Assembly: GCA_028716525.1 (NCBI GenBank)
Contig: JAQUPQ010000009.1
Coordinates: 41,539 to 105,538, forward strand
Length of the DNA: 64,000 nucleotides
Direction of reading: 5' to 3'
From: Terriglobia bacterium
GTDB lineage: Bacteria > Acidobacteriota > Terriglobia > JAIQFV01
Positions 26,674 through 35,237 of this stretch are shown here, piece by piece. The notes beneath the pieces were generated by a model. The model was not told the DNA's origin and searched no databases. It worked only from the letters and a program-made list of their open reading frames with translations. The number at the start of each line of letters is the position of its first letter. Within the stretch, counting starts at the first letter, position 1. The translations under genes were made by a program, and so were the position numbers.

Positions 26674-28338
26674 ATGGTGTCTAAAGGGATGCAACAACGT
26701 GATCCTGAGAGGACAAAGACGAAAATGCGCACGGCAGTGATTCTAAGTGGAGGCGGCGCCAAGTCGGCCTACGAGGCTGGTGTGCTCAAAGCACTTGAAG
26801 ACAACAATGTCCAGGTCGATCTCGTGATCGGGACATCGGCCGGAGCGTTGAATGCCTTATTCTACGCGGTGGGCGAAACCGATCGGCTCTATAACGGCCA
26901 AGGCACCGGTCTCTGGCAACGTCTCAGCAAGAAACTCATTTTGCGCGATGGGCTGCTCTCTTCCTTTTATTCCCGGGTGGTGAGTCGGAAGCTGGGACTC
27001 CTCTTTGTGGGCGTCTCCCTGCTGAATCTTTTGTTGTTTTCCATCGGATTTGTCTTTGCTTACGGCATCACGGGACGCAGCGTGAATTACGGCCGGCAGT
27101 CCTTGATCACGGCTTTCCGCGCCCTCAAACTCAATTTCACCATGGGACTGTTTTACGGCACGTTGGTGTTGGTGCTGGTACTGTTTTTGGAATACCTGTT
27201 CATTGGCAGTGTTCTGCACACCATCTATCGGTGGCTCAAAATTAAACTCGGATTCACTCCCCTGAACGATGAAACGCTCGCCGAACTCAGGAACGTAGCA
27301 CGTCGCATTCCGGGCTTGACCAAGAGCCTTCTGACGCGATCGTTGGGACTTCCGGCCGATGTGATGAACCCGGACCGGCTTCTGGAGAGCATCCGGACGA
27401 TCGATCCGCCCGCGTACTTTTCCTCGGCCCCGATGGAAGAATTGCTGCGACACGAGGTCCGCGACATTCTTCAGAAAAGGACTGCCGCGGCCGAGGGTGT
27501 TCCGGAGACGCTGGCGGCCTCCTTTATGGCTTGGTATGGACAGAAACTCCAAGCTGAAGATTCCCAGGTTCGCGGTTTGATGATCACTGCCACCGACCTC
27601 AACGCCAAGGCTGAATGCCTTTTCTTCGCCTTGAAAGAGCCTTATCGTCGCGGTTTGGTGATCGAACGGTTGAAGCGCTATCGCTTGGACACCCAGGAAC
27701 AATTTATCCGGTCGCAGGGCATCGATCACAGCGGCCCGGACTATGTGGACCTGCTGTTTGAAGACAACGGGCAGTTGTTGTTCGACGCGCTCATTGCGTC
27801 AACCTCGATTATCGGGGTTTTTCCGCCGCGAAAGATTAAACTTCCGGCCAAGGGCTACTGGCGGGCCATCGAACCCGCTCACACTTTTGTCGACGGTGGA
27901 TTTGGAAACAACACCCCGATTCGCGATGCCATCGAAGCCGGAGCCACGCATTTGATCGTGATTCAGGTGGAGCCGAAGAACGTCGTCGAGACCCTCAGCC
28001 ATCCCAGCGAGTTGAATGCCACGCTGCCCTGTCTGATGCGAACGGTCGAGACAGTCCTGGATACCACCGTCGACGACGATTACCGCTATTACGAATTATG
28101 GAACCGTTATGCGCCGGAAGATCAGCGCATCCAGATGGCGGTCATCCAGCCGCGATCATCGCTTTCCATTACCACATTGGATTTTGATGGAGGCCTTTCG
28201 GCCAGCGGGAATCGGGTGGCGTTGAGTTCGGCATGTGCCCGGGGATATTCCGATGCCCTCAAACAATTCATTTATTCCGAATGGACGAAATGGAAATCTG
28301 ATATTCCTGATCCAGCGGCTGCGGTTCCTCAGCCTTAG
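26674..28338 (+). CDS. Patatin-like phospholipase with membrane insertion
   Basis: Predicted acyl hydrolase of the patatin family, 554 residues. The oxyanion loop is GGGAKSAYEAG, the nucleophile S55 lies in GTSAG and the catalytic aspartate D407 in FVDGGFGNNTP. Unlike simple patatins, about 350 residues separate Ser and Asp. They include two hydrophobic segments (about 109-132 and 157-178), so the enzyme is probably held to the membrane. The start is uncertain: ATG codons at 26674, 26689 and 26725 (MRTAVILSGGG) are in frame, and the last removes a 17-residue charged leader. Substrate unknown. Confidence 0.9.
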   Translation: MVSKGMQQRDPERTKTKMRTAVILSGGGAKSAYEAGVLKALEDNNVQVDLVIGTSAGALNALFYAVGETDRLYNGQGTGLWQRLSKKLILRDGLLSSFYSRVVSRKLGLLFVGVSLLNLLLFSIGFVFAYGITGRSVNYGRQSLITAFRALKLNFTMGLFYGTLVLVLVLFLEYLFIGSVLHTIYRWLKIKLGFTPLNDETLAELRNVARRIPGLTKSLLTRSLGLPADVMNPDRLLESIRTIDPPAYFSSAPMEELLRHEVRDILQKRTAAAEGVPETLAASFMAWYGQKLQAEDSQVRGLMITATDLNAKAECLFFALKEPYRRGLVIERLKRYRLDTQEQFIRSQGIDHSGPDYVDLLFEDNGQLLFDALIASTSIIGVFPPRKIKLPAKGYWRAIEPAHTFVDGGFGNNTPIRDAIEAGATHLIVIQVEPKNVVETLSHPSELNATLPCLMRTVETVLDTTVDDDYRYYELWNRYAPEDQRIQMAVIQPRSSLSITTLDFDGGLSASGNRVALSSACARGYSDALKQFIYSEWTKWKSDIPDPAAAVPQP

Positions 28339-28385
28339 ACTTTCACGTTGCTCCGGCGTTTGATGCCGGGTCTTCTGAATTCAGC

Positions 28386-28414
28386 GTGACGCCCCGGCAC
28401 GCTTCCCGTATAAT
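28386..28414 (+). promoter_or_regulatory. rnpB promoter
   Basis: GTGACG (28386-28391), a 17-base spacer and TATAAT (28409-28414) place the start about 7 bases later, at the first base of the predicted RNase P RNA. Confidence 0.65.
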
Positions 28415-28421
28415 AAATGAT

Positions 28422-28861
28422 GGCAGGTCGAGACGATCGCCGCGGTCCTTGGGGACCGGGGAGGAAAGTCCGAACTCCGCAGGGCAGTGTGCCACGTAAC
28501 GCGTGGGCGTTTCTGGGACGGTCGGTAGTTTCGAGGGGATCCCCGAAATTATCGGCGCCCGGGGGCGACGGAAAGTGCCACAGAAAATATACCGCTTCGA
28601 TTCGTCGGAGTAAGGGTGAAAAGGTGCGGTAAGAGCGCACCGCCCGTTCGGTAACGAGCGGGGCAGGGCAAACCCCACACGGAGCAAGACCAAATAGGCT
28701 TCACCTTCGATTCCATCGGATAGGACGGCCCGTTCGAAGTTCCGCTGCAAGGCGGAAGGGTGAAGCGGGTAGGTCGCTGGATCCCGTCAGCGATGGCGGG
28801 ACTAGAGGAATGATCGTCGCTCCGAGAAATCGGAGAACAGAATTCGGCTTACCGGCCTGCC
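28422..28861 (+). ncRNA. rnpB: RNase P RNA, bacterial class A
   Basis: The catalytic RNA that trims the 5' leaders of tRNA precursors. Universally conserved blocks occur in order: GAGGAAAGTCC near 28470, ACAGAAAATATACCGC near 28580, GGGTGAAAAGGTGCGGTAAGAG near 28614, GGGCAAACCCC, GAGCAAGACCAAATAGG, GGGTAGGTCGCTGGA and TAGAGGAATGATCGTC near the end. P1 is formed by GGCAGG (28422-28427) with CCTGCC (28856-28861), which sets both ends and agrees with the upstream promoter. The length, about 440 bases, is slightly long for type A. Weak open frames on both strands here are spurious. Confidence 0.96.
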
Positions 28862-28952
28862 ACATTTCTTTGTCTGCAATTGGCGGCTCACAAACAGCCT
28901 TCTTTCGGGGAACCCGAAGGGAAGACTCCGACCACGCGCTTTAAGTTTCTTC

Positions 28953-28980
28953 TTGCTTCCTGGTTTTGAATCGGTATAAT
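28953..28980 (+). promoter_or_regulatory. Putative promoter of the NlpC/P60 gene
   Basis: TTGCTT (28953-28958), 16 bases, TATAAT (28975-28980). This would give a 5' leader of about 120 bases before the ATG at 29110. No riboswitch was recognised in the leader. Confidence 0.5.
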
Positions 28981-29109
28981 GCGGGAAATTTTTCGCGGAC
29001 CGCATCAGTTCTCAGAGGTTCGCGCTGACACTGGGCCGCTGGCAGGGTCCCTTCTCTATCGTAGGCGAACCGAACTTTCGAAGGACTTTTCAGTGAAGGA
29101 TCATAGGGC

Positions 29110-29976
29110 ATGATGAAATCCTCTGGTTTTGTATTGTGGACGGCATTGACCTTGGTGGGTTGCGTTGCGGGGGCCTCCGGAATAGCGGCAACGAATTCCG
29201 GCCGGCAATCCGCTCGAGCTGCATCGAGAGTCCCACATCATTCTATATACTCCTCGAAAGCCAAGAACCCTGCGGCAGGGACGACTCACGTGGTTCGATC
29301 GGGCGACACGCTGTATGAAATGGCGCGCTCCTATCACACCACGGTTGCGGAGTTGAAGAAACTCAACCACCTTCAAAGCACGCGCCTCAAAATCGGACAA
29401 CGTATCCGGATTCGCGAAGATCGTCCGCAGGATGTTCTGACTGCAAAGTCAAAGCGCCCGGAAAAGGCGTTTTCGGAGCCGTTTGAGCCGGCCCCAAAGT
29501 CCTCCCGTCCGCAAGAAATTGAAAAGGCATCGACGGAAGCGCAAGCCGCGGGACAACCAACATTGCGAAATCAGCTGGTCGAGGCGGGAATCGATCTTCT
29601 GGGCGTGCCCTATCGGCGCCGCGGAATGTCGGAGGAGCGAGGATTCGATTGCTCCGGACTGGTGAAGACCTTATTCGACAAATTTTCCATTGAGGTTCCA
29701 AGATCCGCGCGCGAGCAGTTCAAGTTCGGTGAAAAAGTAGCGCGAGCCGAGTTGGAAATTGGAGATTTGGTGTTCTTTTCGTCGCGAGGAAAAATTCCGA
29801 ATCATGTGGGTGTGTACATTGGAGACAATCAGTTTCTCCACGCCGCGTTGCATGCGCATCAAGTCATCATCAGCAATTTGGAACAGGCTTGGTATCAGAA
29901 GCGCTTTATCGGGGCTCGACGCATAGGCGAGTTGTGGAACGACGAGCAGAAGCCTCAAGTGGCGAAGGGTAACTAG
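29110..29976 (+). CDS. LysM and NlpC/P60 cell-wall endopeptidase, lipoprotein
   Basis: Predicted peptidoglycan hydrolase, 288 residues. The signal peptide ends in lipobox LVGC (C18), pointing to a lipid anchor. A LysM domain (THVVRSGDTLYEMARSYHTTVAELKKLNHLQSTRLKIGQRIRI, about 58-101) binds glycan, and a Pro/Lys-rich linker follows. The C-terminal NlpC/P60 domain has C181 (FDCSGLV), H232 (NHVGVYIG) and a third polar residue in LHAALHAHQ. Likely cleaves stem-peptide bonds in the envelope. It is a single gene ending at a good terminator at 30019. Confidence 0.93.
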   Translation: MMKSSGFVLWTALTLVGCVAGASGIAATNSGRQSARAASRVPHHSIYSSKAKNPAAGTTHVVRSGDTLYEMARSYHTTVAELKKLNHLQSTRLKIGQRIRIREDRPQDVLTAKSKRPEKAFSEPFEPAPKSSRPQEIEKASTEAQAAGQPTLRNQLVEAGIDLLGVPYRRRGMSEERGFDCSGLVKTLFDKFSIEVPRSAREQFKFGEKVARAELEIGDLVFFSSRGKIPNHVGVYIGDNQFLHAALHAHQVIISNLEQAWYQKRFIGARRIGELWNDEQKPQVAKGN

Positions 29977-30018
29977 GCCCATTGCAGATCTAAGAGTTTA
30001 GCGGGGCGGATTAATCAA

Positions 30019-30050
30019 GGCTGGGTGATGAACCCGGCCTTTTTGTTTTT
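30019..30050 (+). terminator. Rho-independent terminator after the NlpC/P60 gene
   Basis: Stem GGCTGGGT (30019-30026) / ACCCGGCC (30032-30039) with one T-G pair and a 5-base loop, followed by TTTTTGTTTTT to 30050. Confidence 0.88.
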
Positions 30051-30097
30051 GAATCCGCTTTCCGTGAAATCACAGATTCAAAGCGCCGGCAAGCGGC

Positions 30098-32101
30098 TCA
30101 CATGCGTTCCGGAACTTCAATGCCCAGTAGATTCAATGCTTCTTCCAATGTTCGCGCCACAATGTCCACCAGCACCAGTAGAAATTCCTTTTTCTTGGCG
30201 TCCGGCTCCGGAAGGATGCGATGTTTGTGGTAGAAATTGTTGAATGTTTGAGCCAGGTTGAAGGCGAACTTGGCCACCGTGGCAGGCTCGCGTGAACTCA
30301 CCGCTTGTGCCACGACGGCGCTGAGCTGTGAGGCCAGCAGAATCAGCGTCCAGAACTCGTCGTGCTCCGGTCCGTCCAGAAATCCCCGGTAGTCCTCCAG
30401 CAGAGCTTTCTTCCGTAGATCGTCGAGCGAAAAATCCTTGTGCTCTTCCGCCAATTTCCTGAAGATGTTTTTTGAACGAACGACCGCATATTGAATGTAC
30501 GGACCGGTTTCGCCCTCAAAACTCAAAGCTTCGTCGAAGTCAAAGGCGATGACGGAATGGAGCGTGTACTTCAGGAGAAAGTAGCGGAGGCCGCCGACCG
30601 CAATTTGACGAGCGACGGTGTTCATGCCTGCGACATCCATGTCGGGATGCCGTTTCGCGACTTCTTCCCTTGATTTTCGGATCAGTTGATCGATCAAGTC
30701 ATCGGCTTTGACGCCCAAGCCCTTGCGGCCGGAGACTTCCACGTAGGGCCGCTTCTGATCTTCCGCCGAGAGCTCAATGCCCAGGTCGGAACAGCAACGC
30801 GGTGAGAGCGCCACCATTTCATAGTCAAAATGCGTGGAATGTTCTGCGGCCTCTTGGAATCCCAAGGTGCGCAGCCCTTGCACGACGACGTTTTGGAGAT
30901 AGGACTGGCGGACGTCGATGACATTGTAAACGGCCGAACCCTTGCCGAAGTGCGGAGGCGGAGTGGCGCGGGAAGCCGGCTCGCTGCGGGTCATCCACAA
31001 AACATGGCCGTCGCTGTAGGTGTGAAATGGCGAATAGTAAAAATCCTTGCCCAACAATCCGAATTTCCACAACTGGTAGGCAATGTCTTTGCCCACATAG
31101 GTCACCGTGCCGTTCGACCGGACGATGATCTTGTCCTCGTCGTGCGCGGACTCCTCGTTTGCCGGTGAACTCTTTTCAGCCCCCTCCGCCCTCATTACCC
31201 AGCAGCCCTTGTTCTTGCCGGCGGTCTCCAGGACAATGGCCCCGCGATCTTTCAGTTGAGTGAAGGCTTGATCCCAGAATTTCAAATGCAGGATATCGCT
31301 TTCGCGGGGAAGTAAATCGTACTGCACATTGATGCGGCTCATGGTGGCGAGGTGGGCGCGCACGATGGCCGTGGCCATGAGGTCGGCCAGCCGGGCGGTA
31401 TCATTGCCGCCATGTTCAATCCGATGCAGCGTTTCGGATCTCCACTTTAAGCGATCCGCATCCTCATCATAAAATCGGGAGACCCGCGCGTACAAATCCC
31501 AGCAGTAAAAATCGAACCGGCCATTCGAGCCGCCGATTCGCTCCTCCACCTGGGAGGCCGAGAGTTTTTCAATATGCTCGAATCCGACCACCACGTCCGC
31601 CACCTGTACGCCGGTGTTGTCGATGTAGTTTTGAACCTCCACGGTTCGACCCAGGGAACGTAAGAGGCGGACAAAACTGTCGCCCAGCACGGCGTTGCGC
31701 AAGTGGCCGATATGGGCCGCTTTATTGGGATTGATGTTGGTGTGCTCGACAATAATTTTTTCCGGGCCAGGGTCGATTGGCGGCCTGGCTCCGGATGGCG
31801 CGGTCAGCACACGCCTCAAGAAACGGGAACGATCCAGATGAAGATTGAGATAACCGGCAGCGGCGACTGAGACTCGAACCACTCCTTCAATGGATCCAAC
31901 CGTCTCAGCAATATCTTGTGCGATGGCGCGCGGGGCCTTCTTCAGTTGTTTCGCCAGATCGAAGGCCACCGGCAGGGCAATCTCGCCGAAATTGACTTGC
32001 GGTGGCGTCTCAAGCTTGAGCGGCATATTCTCAATACCGAAATGAGATTTGAGGTATTGAAGAAAATGCCGACGGATGTCTTCTTGGAATTGACGATACA
32101 T
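30098..32101 (-). CDS. argS: Arginyl-tRNA synthetase
   Basis: Charges tRNA-Arg. The 667 residues comprise the N-terminal additional domain (about 1-110), a class I catalytic domain with HIGH motif HIGHLRNAVLGD and an atypical second signature VSGRKGLGVKADDLID in place of KMSKS, and a C-terminal DALR anticodon-binding domain (about 545-667) ending LLGIEVPERM. The canonical KMSKS lysine is also lost in many ArgS enzymes. The catalytic domain carries an insert around KSSPANEESAHDEDK. The start is the ATG at 32101. Convergent with the NlpC/P60 gene. Confidence 0.96.
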   Translation of the reverse strand: MYRQFQEDIRRHFLQYLKSHFGIENMPLKLETPPQVNFGEIALPVAFDLAKQLKKAPRAIAQDIAETVGSIEGVVRVSVAAAGYLNLHLDRSRFLRRVLTAPSGARPPIDPGPEKIIVEHTNINPNKAAHIGHLRNAVLGDSFVRLLRSLGRTVEVQNYIDNTGVQVADVVVGFEHIEKLSASQVEERIGGSNGRFDFYCWDLYARVSRFYDEDADRLKWRSETLHRIEHGGNDTARLADLMATAIVRAHLATMSRINVQYDLLPRESDILHLKFWDQAFTQLKDRGAIVLETAGKNKGCWVMRAEGAEKSSPANEESAHDEDKIIVRSNGTVTYVGKDIAYQLWKFGLLGKDFYYSPFHTYSDGHVLWMTRSEPASRATPPPHFGKGSAVYNVIDVRQSYLQNVVVQGLRTLGFQEAAEHSTHFDYEMVALSPRCCSDLGIELSAEDQKRPYVEVSGRKGLGVKADDLIDQLIRKSREEVAKRHPDMDVAGMNTVARQIAVGGLRYFLLKYTLHSVIAFDFDEALSFEGETGPYIQYAVVRSKNIFRKLAEEHKDFSLDDLRKKALLEDYRGFLDGPEHDEFWTLILLASQLSAVVAQAVSSREPATVAKFAFNLAQTFNNFYHKHRILPEPDAKKKEFLLVLVDIVARTLEEALNLLGIEVPERM

Positions 32102-32158
32102 GTAAGCCCCACAAAAGGCGAGGCATTATAGCCCACGCCCTCCAGCCCCGCAATGAGG

Positions 32159-32187
32159 TTGGCAGATATATTGCATTGTGATAGAAT
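32159..32187 (+). promoter_or_regulatory. Promoter of the Cys leader and sulfurtransferase
   Basis: TTGGCA (32159-32164), exactly 17 bases, TAGAAT (32182-32187). The predicted start near 32194 is about 17 bases before the leader-peptide ATG. Confidence 0.65.
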
Positions 32188-32210
32188 CCCGATCCAGAGA
32201 GTGAACAACC

Positions 32211-32291
32211 ATGAATCGAATCAAAATTACAACCCCTGAAATCTATTCCCGACCTTTGTGCATGTTGTCTTCCTGTTCTTGTAGTTGTTGA
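32211..32291 (+). CDS. Cys-rich leader peptide (putative attenuator uORF)
   Basis: A 26-codon frame from the ATG at 32211 to TGA 32289-32291 encodes MNRIKITTPEIYSRPL then CMLSSCSCSC. Cysteines fall at 17, 22, 24 and 26, three of them in the last five codons before the stop. It lies between a good promoter and a sulfurtransferase gene whose ATG is 104 bases downstream. Short Cys-rich leaders before sulfurtransferase genes are established in other bacteria (the actinobacterial Ms4533A family), where ribosome progress through Cys codons senses cysteine supply. This call rests on that analogy and on composition. The SD (AGAGAG) is modest. Confidence 0.75.
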   Translation: MNRIKITTPEIYSRPLCMLSSCSCSC

Positions 32292-32295
32292 CCCC

Positions 32296-32362
32296 CAACC
32301 TAGCTTCCGAGGTTGATCGACGACATTTCTGAACCGGTCGCTCCATTTCCGAGCGGCGGGAA
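32296..32362 (+). promoter_or_regulatory. Possible attenuator hairpins between Cys leader and sulfurtransferase
   Basis: Immediately after the leader stop, CAACCT (32296-32301) can pair with AGGTTG (32310-32315). Further on, CCG-GTC-GCTC pairs imperfectly with GAGC-GGC-GG around 32334-32360, just before the strong GGAGGA site of the sulfurtransferase. A ribosome stalled on the Cys run would cover the first arm and could switch structures. No terminator T-run is seen, so control at translation or by Rho is more likely. Confidence 0.35.
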
Positions 32363-32395
32363 GGATTTCATTTCTATTGATTGGAGGATTTCGAT

Positions 32396-33268
32396 ATGGC
32401 AAATGCAAATTACGCTCATCCCGAGACCTTGGTCCCCACTGACTGGGTTTCACAACATCTTAAGGATCCCAAGGTGCGCATCGTGGAAGTGGATGTGGAT
32501 ACCAGTGCCTACGATCAAGGTCACATCCCCGGCGCGTTGGCGCTCAATTGGACTACGGAGCTGCAGGATTTGGTCCGACGCGACATTCGCGATCGGGCCG
32601 GATTTGAAGCCCTGGTCGGAAGCCGTGGTATCTCTAATTCTTCCACCGTGGTCTTGTACGGAGACAACCACAACTGGTTTGCCGCCTGGGCTTTCTGGCA
32701 ATTTAAATTATACGGGCACACGGACGTGCGCCTGATGAACGGCGGAAGAAAGAAATGGATTGATGAGGGTCGTCCCCTGGAAAAGGAAATTCCCCATGTC
32801 TCCGCCGCCAAGTACCAGGCGCAGGAACCGGACAGCCGCATTCGAGCCACACGCGAGGAGGTATTCGAAGTGTTGAAGAAACACGATCGAAACCTGGTGG
32901 ATGTGCGCTCTCCGCAGGAATTTACGGGAGAGGTCATTGCACCGCCGGGCATGACGGAAACGGCTCAACGCGGCGGCCATATCCCCGGGGCGATCAGTAT
33001 CCCATGGTCCAAAGCCGTCAACGACGACGGCACGTTTCGCAGCGTTTCGGAACTGCGGAGCTTGTATGAAGGACTGGGCGTGCGACCGGATCGTGAATCC
33101 ATTGCCTACTGCCGCATCGGGGAGCGCTCTTCCCACACCTGGTACGTCTTGAAGTACCTGCTGGGATATCCGCACGTCCGCAATTACGACGGATCTTGGA
33201 CCGAGTACGGAAACTTGGTGGCCGCCCCCATTGAGAAAGGAGAAGGACGAAAAAGCGCCACTGCTTGA
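32396..33268 (+). CDS. sseA: Sulfurtransferase, two rhodanese domains (SseA-like)
   Basis: Thiosulfate or 3-mercaptopyruvate sulfurtransferase, 290 residues. The N-terminal rhodanese domain (about 10-125) lacks the catalytic Cys. The C-terminal domain (about 150-280) has C239 in the active loop AYCRIGERSSHTW, the CRIGERS type that resembles actinobacterial SseA. The enzyme carries persulfide sulfur to acceptors such as cyanide or thiols. The start is the ATG at 32396 with GGAGGA 7 bases upstream; a TTG at 32381 is in frame but lacks support. The Cys leader upstream suggests expression tied to cysteine level. Closed by a terminator at 33291. Confidence 0.94.
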   Translation: MANANYAHPETLVPTDWVSQHLKDPKVRIVEVDVDTSAYDQGHIPGALALNWTTELQDLVRRDIRDRAGFEALVGSRGISNSSTVVLYGDNHNWFAAWAFWQFKLYGHTDVRLMNGGRKKWIDEGRPLEKEIPHVSAAKYQAQEPDSRIRATREEVFEVLKKHDRNLVDVRSPQEFTGEVIAPPGMTETAQRGGHIPGAISIPWSKAVNDDGTFRSVSELRSLYEGLGVRPDRESIAYCRIGERSSHTWYVLKYLLGYPHVRNYDGSWTEYGNLVAAPIEKGEGRKSATA

Positions 33269-33290
33269 TCGGCGGAATTGAAAATTGATG

Positions 33291-33349
33291 ACGGCACACC
33301 CTCTTTCCATGCTCACCGGGAACTGAAGGGGGTGTGCCGTTCATTTTTT
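33291..33349 (+). terminator. Rho-independent terminator after the sulfurtransferase
   Basis: Stem ACGGCACACCC (33291-33301) / GGGTGTGCCGT (33330-33340), 11 perfect pairs with a 28-base loop, followed by TCATTTTTT. Confidence 0.88.
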
Positions 33350-33492
33350 GGGTATGAAACACTCCTCACGCCGGATTTTCCCGGGACTCCCTCGAAGACC
33401 CTCCCGCATCGTGTTTCAATAAATGTGTATCCCATGCTGGGCCCAGGTTTTTGGCGCGTGAAAGTCTCATCGCCGTGCTAAAATGAAGAATT

Positions 33493-35199
33493 ATGAAGTG
33501 GGTAATCTCGGCCGCCGATCCACAGAAAATCAAACTGTTAAAACATGGACTGGGATGTTCAGAGTTGATGGCACGCCTGCTCATCCTGCGAGGTCTGACC
33601 TCGTTGGACGAAGCCCAACGTTTTCTTAATCCCTCGCTTTCGGGTTTGCATGATCCTTTTCTGATGTGCGGATTGGATCAAGCGGTGAAGCGTATTCTCG
33701 AAGCCGTCGCACAGCATGAAAAAATTTTGATTTACGGCGATTACGATGTGGATGGCATGACGGCGGTGGTCATCTTAAGAAAGGCGATCCAATTAATCGG
33801 CGGGGAGGTGAGTTACCACATTCCACGACGCTTGGTGGACGGCTATGGAATGCGCGAGGACGTGATTGAACGCGCCGCCGCCGAGGGATTCCGGCTCATC
33901 ATCAGCGTCGACACCGGCATTCGCGCCTTTGAGGTCGTCAATGCGGCCACGGCGTTGCATCTCGACACCATCATTACCGACCATCATCTGCCGGAAGAGG
34001 AAGGGCACGGTCAGACCGAACTTCCGCAGGCGCTGGCAGTGCTGAATCCGAAACGCCGCGATTGCCGCTATCCCGACAAAAATCTTTGCGGATGCGGTGT
34101 GGCCTTCAAACTCGTTCAGGCGTTGCTTCAAACCAACGGACGCTCGAATCTGTTGGAGTCCTTCCTGAAGATCGTTGCGATTGGCACGATTGCCGACGTG
34201 GTTCCACTGGTCGGTGAAAATCGAGTGATTGCCAAACTCGGTCTGGAAGGTTTGATGGAACCGGCCAACTTGGGATTGAAAGCGCTGTTGGATACCACCG
34301 GTTTGAAGGACAAAAAAATCACGGCCTCCGATGTGGGATTTCGAATCGCCCCCCGCATCAATGCTGTGGGACGCATGGGCGGCGCCAATGAAGTGGTCGA
34401 GTTGCTTTCGACCAACGATGAAGCCTTGACGCGTTCCCTGGCCGAGAAGATGAACGCCATGAATGCCGAGCGGCAACACATCGAACAAACGATTTTGGAA
34501 TCCATTGAAGCTCAATTGGCCGCTCATCCCGAAATGAAAGATCAATACTGCCTGGTTCTGGCGGGAGAAGGATGGCATCGCGGTGTCATCGGAATCGCGG
34601 CCTCCAAGGTCGTCGAGAAGTATGGACGGCCGGCCCTGGTGATTGCCTGCGAGGACGGACGAGGACAAGGATCGGGCCGGTCCATTCGGCCTTTTCATCT
34701 GCTCCACGCCCTGGAACAAGTCCGGGACTTATTTCTGCGTTTTGGGGGACATTCTCACGCGGTAGGATTTGCCCTGCCGACGGAGCGAATCCCGGAACTC
34801 CGGACGCGCCTCAATCACGTGGCTCAAAGTGCTTTGAAACCTGAAGACCTGGTTCCTCAAATTGAAATCGACGCCCAGGTTCGCCTGTCGGATTTGGATG
34901 AGGGGCTTTACGAAGAAATGGGCAGACTGGAACCTTTCGGTGAAGGCAATCCTTTTCCCGTTTTTTCGGCATCTGATTTAAAATTAGTTTATGAGCCGCG
35001 TCTGCTCAAGGACAAACATTTGAAGCTGCGGGTGGAGCAGGACGGCGTGGAGATGGATGCGTTGGGGTGGGGGATGGGTGATCGATTGGAAAGTGTCCGG
35101 AAGAAAGAGAAGGGACCTTTGACGATGGCGTTTCAACTGTCTCAAAACACCTTTCAGTCCACCACTTCACTCCAGTTGATCATTAAAGATCTGGCCTGA
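33493..35199 (+). CDS. recJ: Single-stranded-DNA exonuclease RecJ
   Basis: 5'-3' ssDNA exonuclease of recombination and mismatch/base-excision repair, 568 residues. The DHH phosphoesterase motifs are present: YGDYDVDGMTA, VDTGI, ITDHHLP and AIGTIADVVPL. The DHHA1 domain follows with GRSIRPFHLL and GGHSHAVGFAL, and a C-terminal OB-like region (DLKLVYEPRLLKDKHLKL). All metal-binding Asp/His residues appear intact. It starts at the ATG at 33493 without a strong SD and ends 38 bases before the lptC/A gene. Confidence 0.96.
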   Translation: MKWVISAADPQKIKLLKHGLGCSELMARLLILRGLTSLDEAQRFLNPSLSGLHDPFLMCGLDQAVKRILEAVAQHEKILIYGDYDVDGMTAVVILRKAIQLIGGEVSYHIPRRLVDGYGMREDVIERAAAEGFRLIISVDTGIRAFEVVNAATALHLDTIITDHHLPEEEGHGQTELPQALAVLNPKRRDCRYPDKNLCGCGVAFKLVQALLQTNGRSNLLESFLKIVAIGTIADVVPLVGENRVIAKLGLEGLMEPANLGLKALLDTTGLKDKKITASDVGFRIAPRINAVGRMGGANEVVELLSTNDEALTRSLAEKMNAMNAERQHIEQTILESIEAQLAAHPEMKDQYCLVLAGEGWHRGVIGIAASKVVEKYGRPALVIACEDGRGQGSGRSIRPFHLLHALEQVRDLFLRFGGHSHAVGFALPTERIPELRTRLNHVAQSALKPEDLVPQIEIDAQVRLSDLDEGLYEEMGRLEPFGEGNPFPVFSASDLKLVYEPRLLKDKHLKLRVEQDGVEMDALGWGMGDRLESVRKKEKGPLTMAFQLSQNTFQSTTSLQLIIKDLA

Positions 35200-35237
35200 G
35201 GGCTATACCCTGAGGGGAAAAACTTGAAGCTCCTGTT

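Noticed and set aside
28802..29005. Minus-strand frame over the end of rnpB
   Set aside because: Overlaps the conserved 3' part of RNase P RNA and has no coding features.
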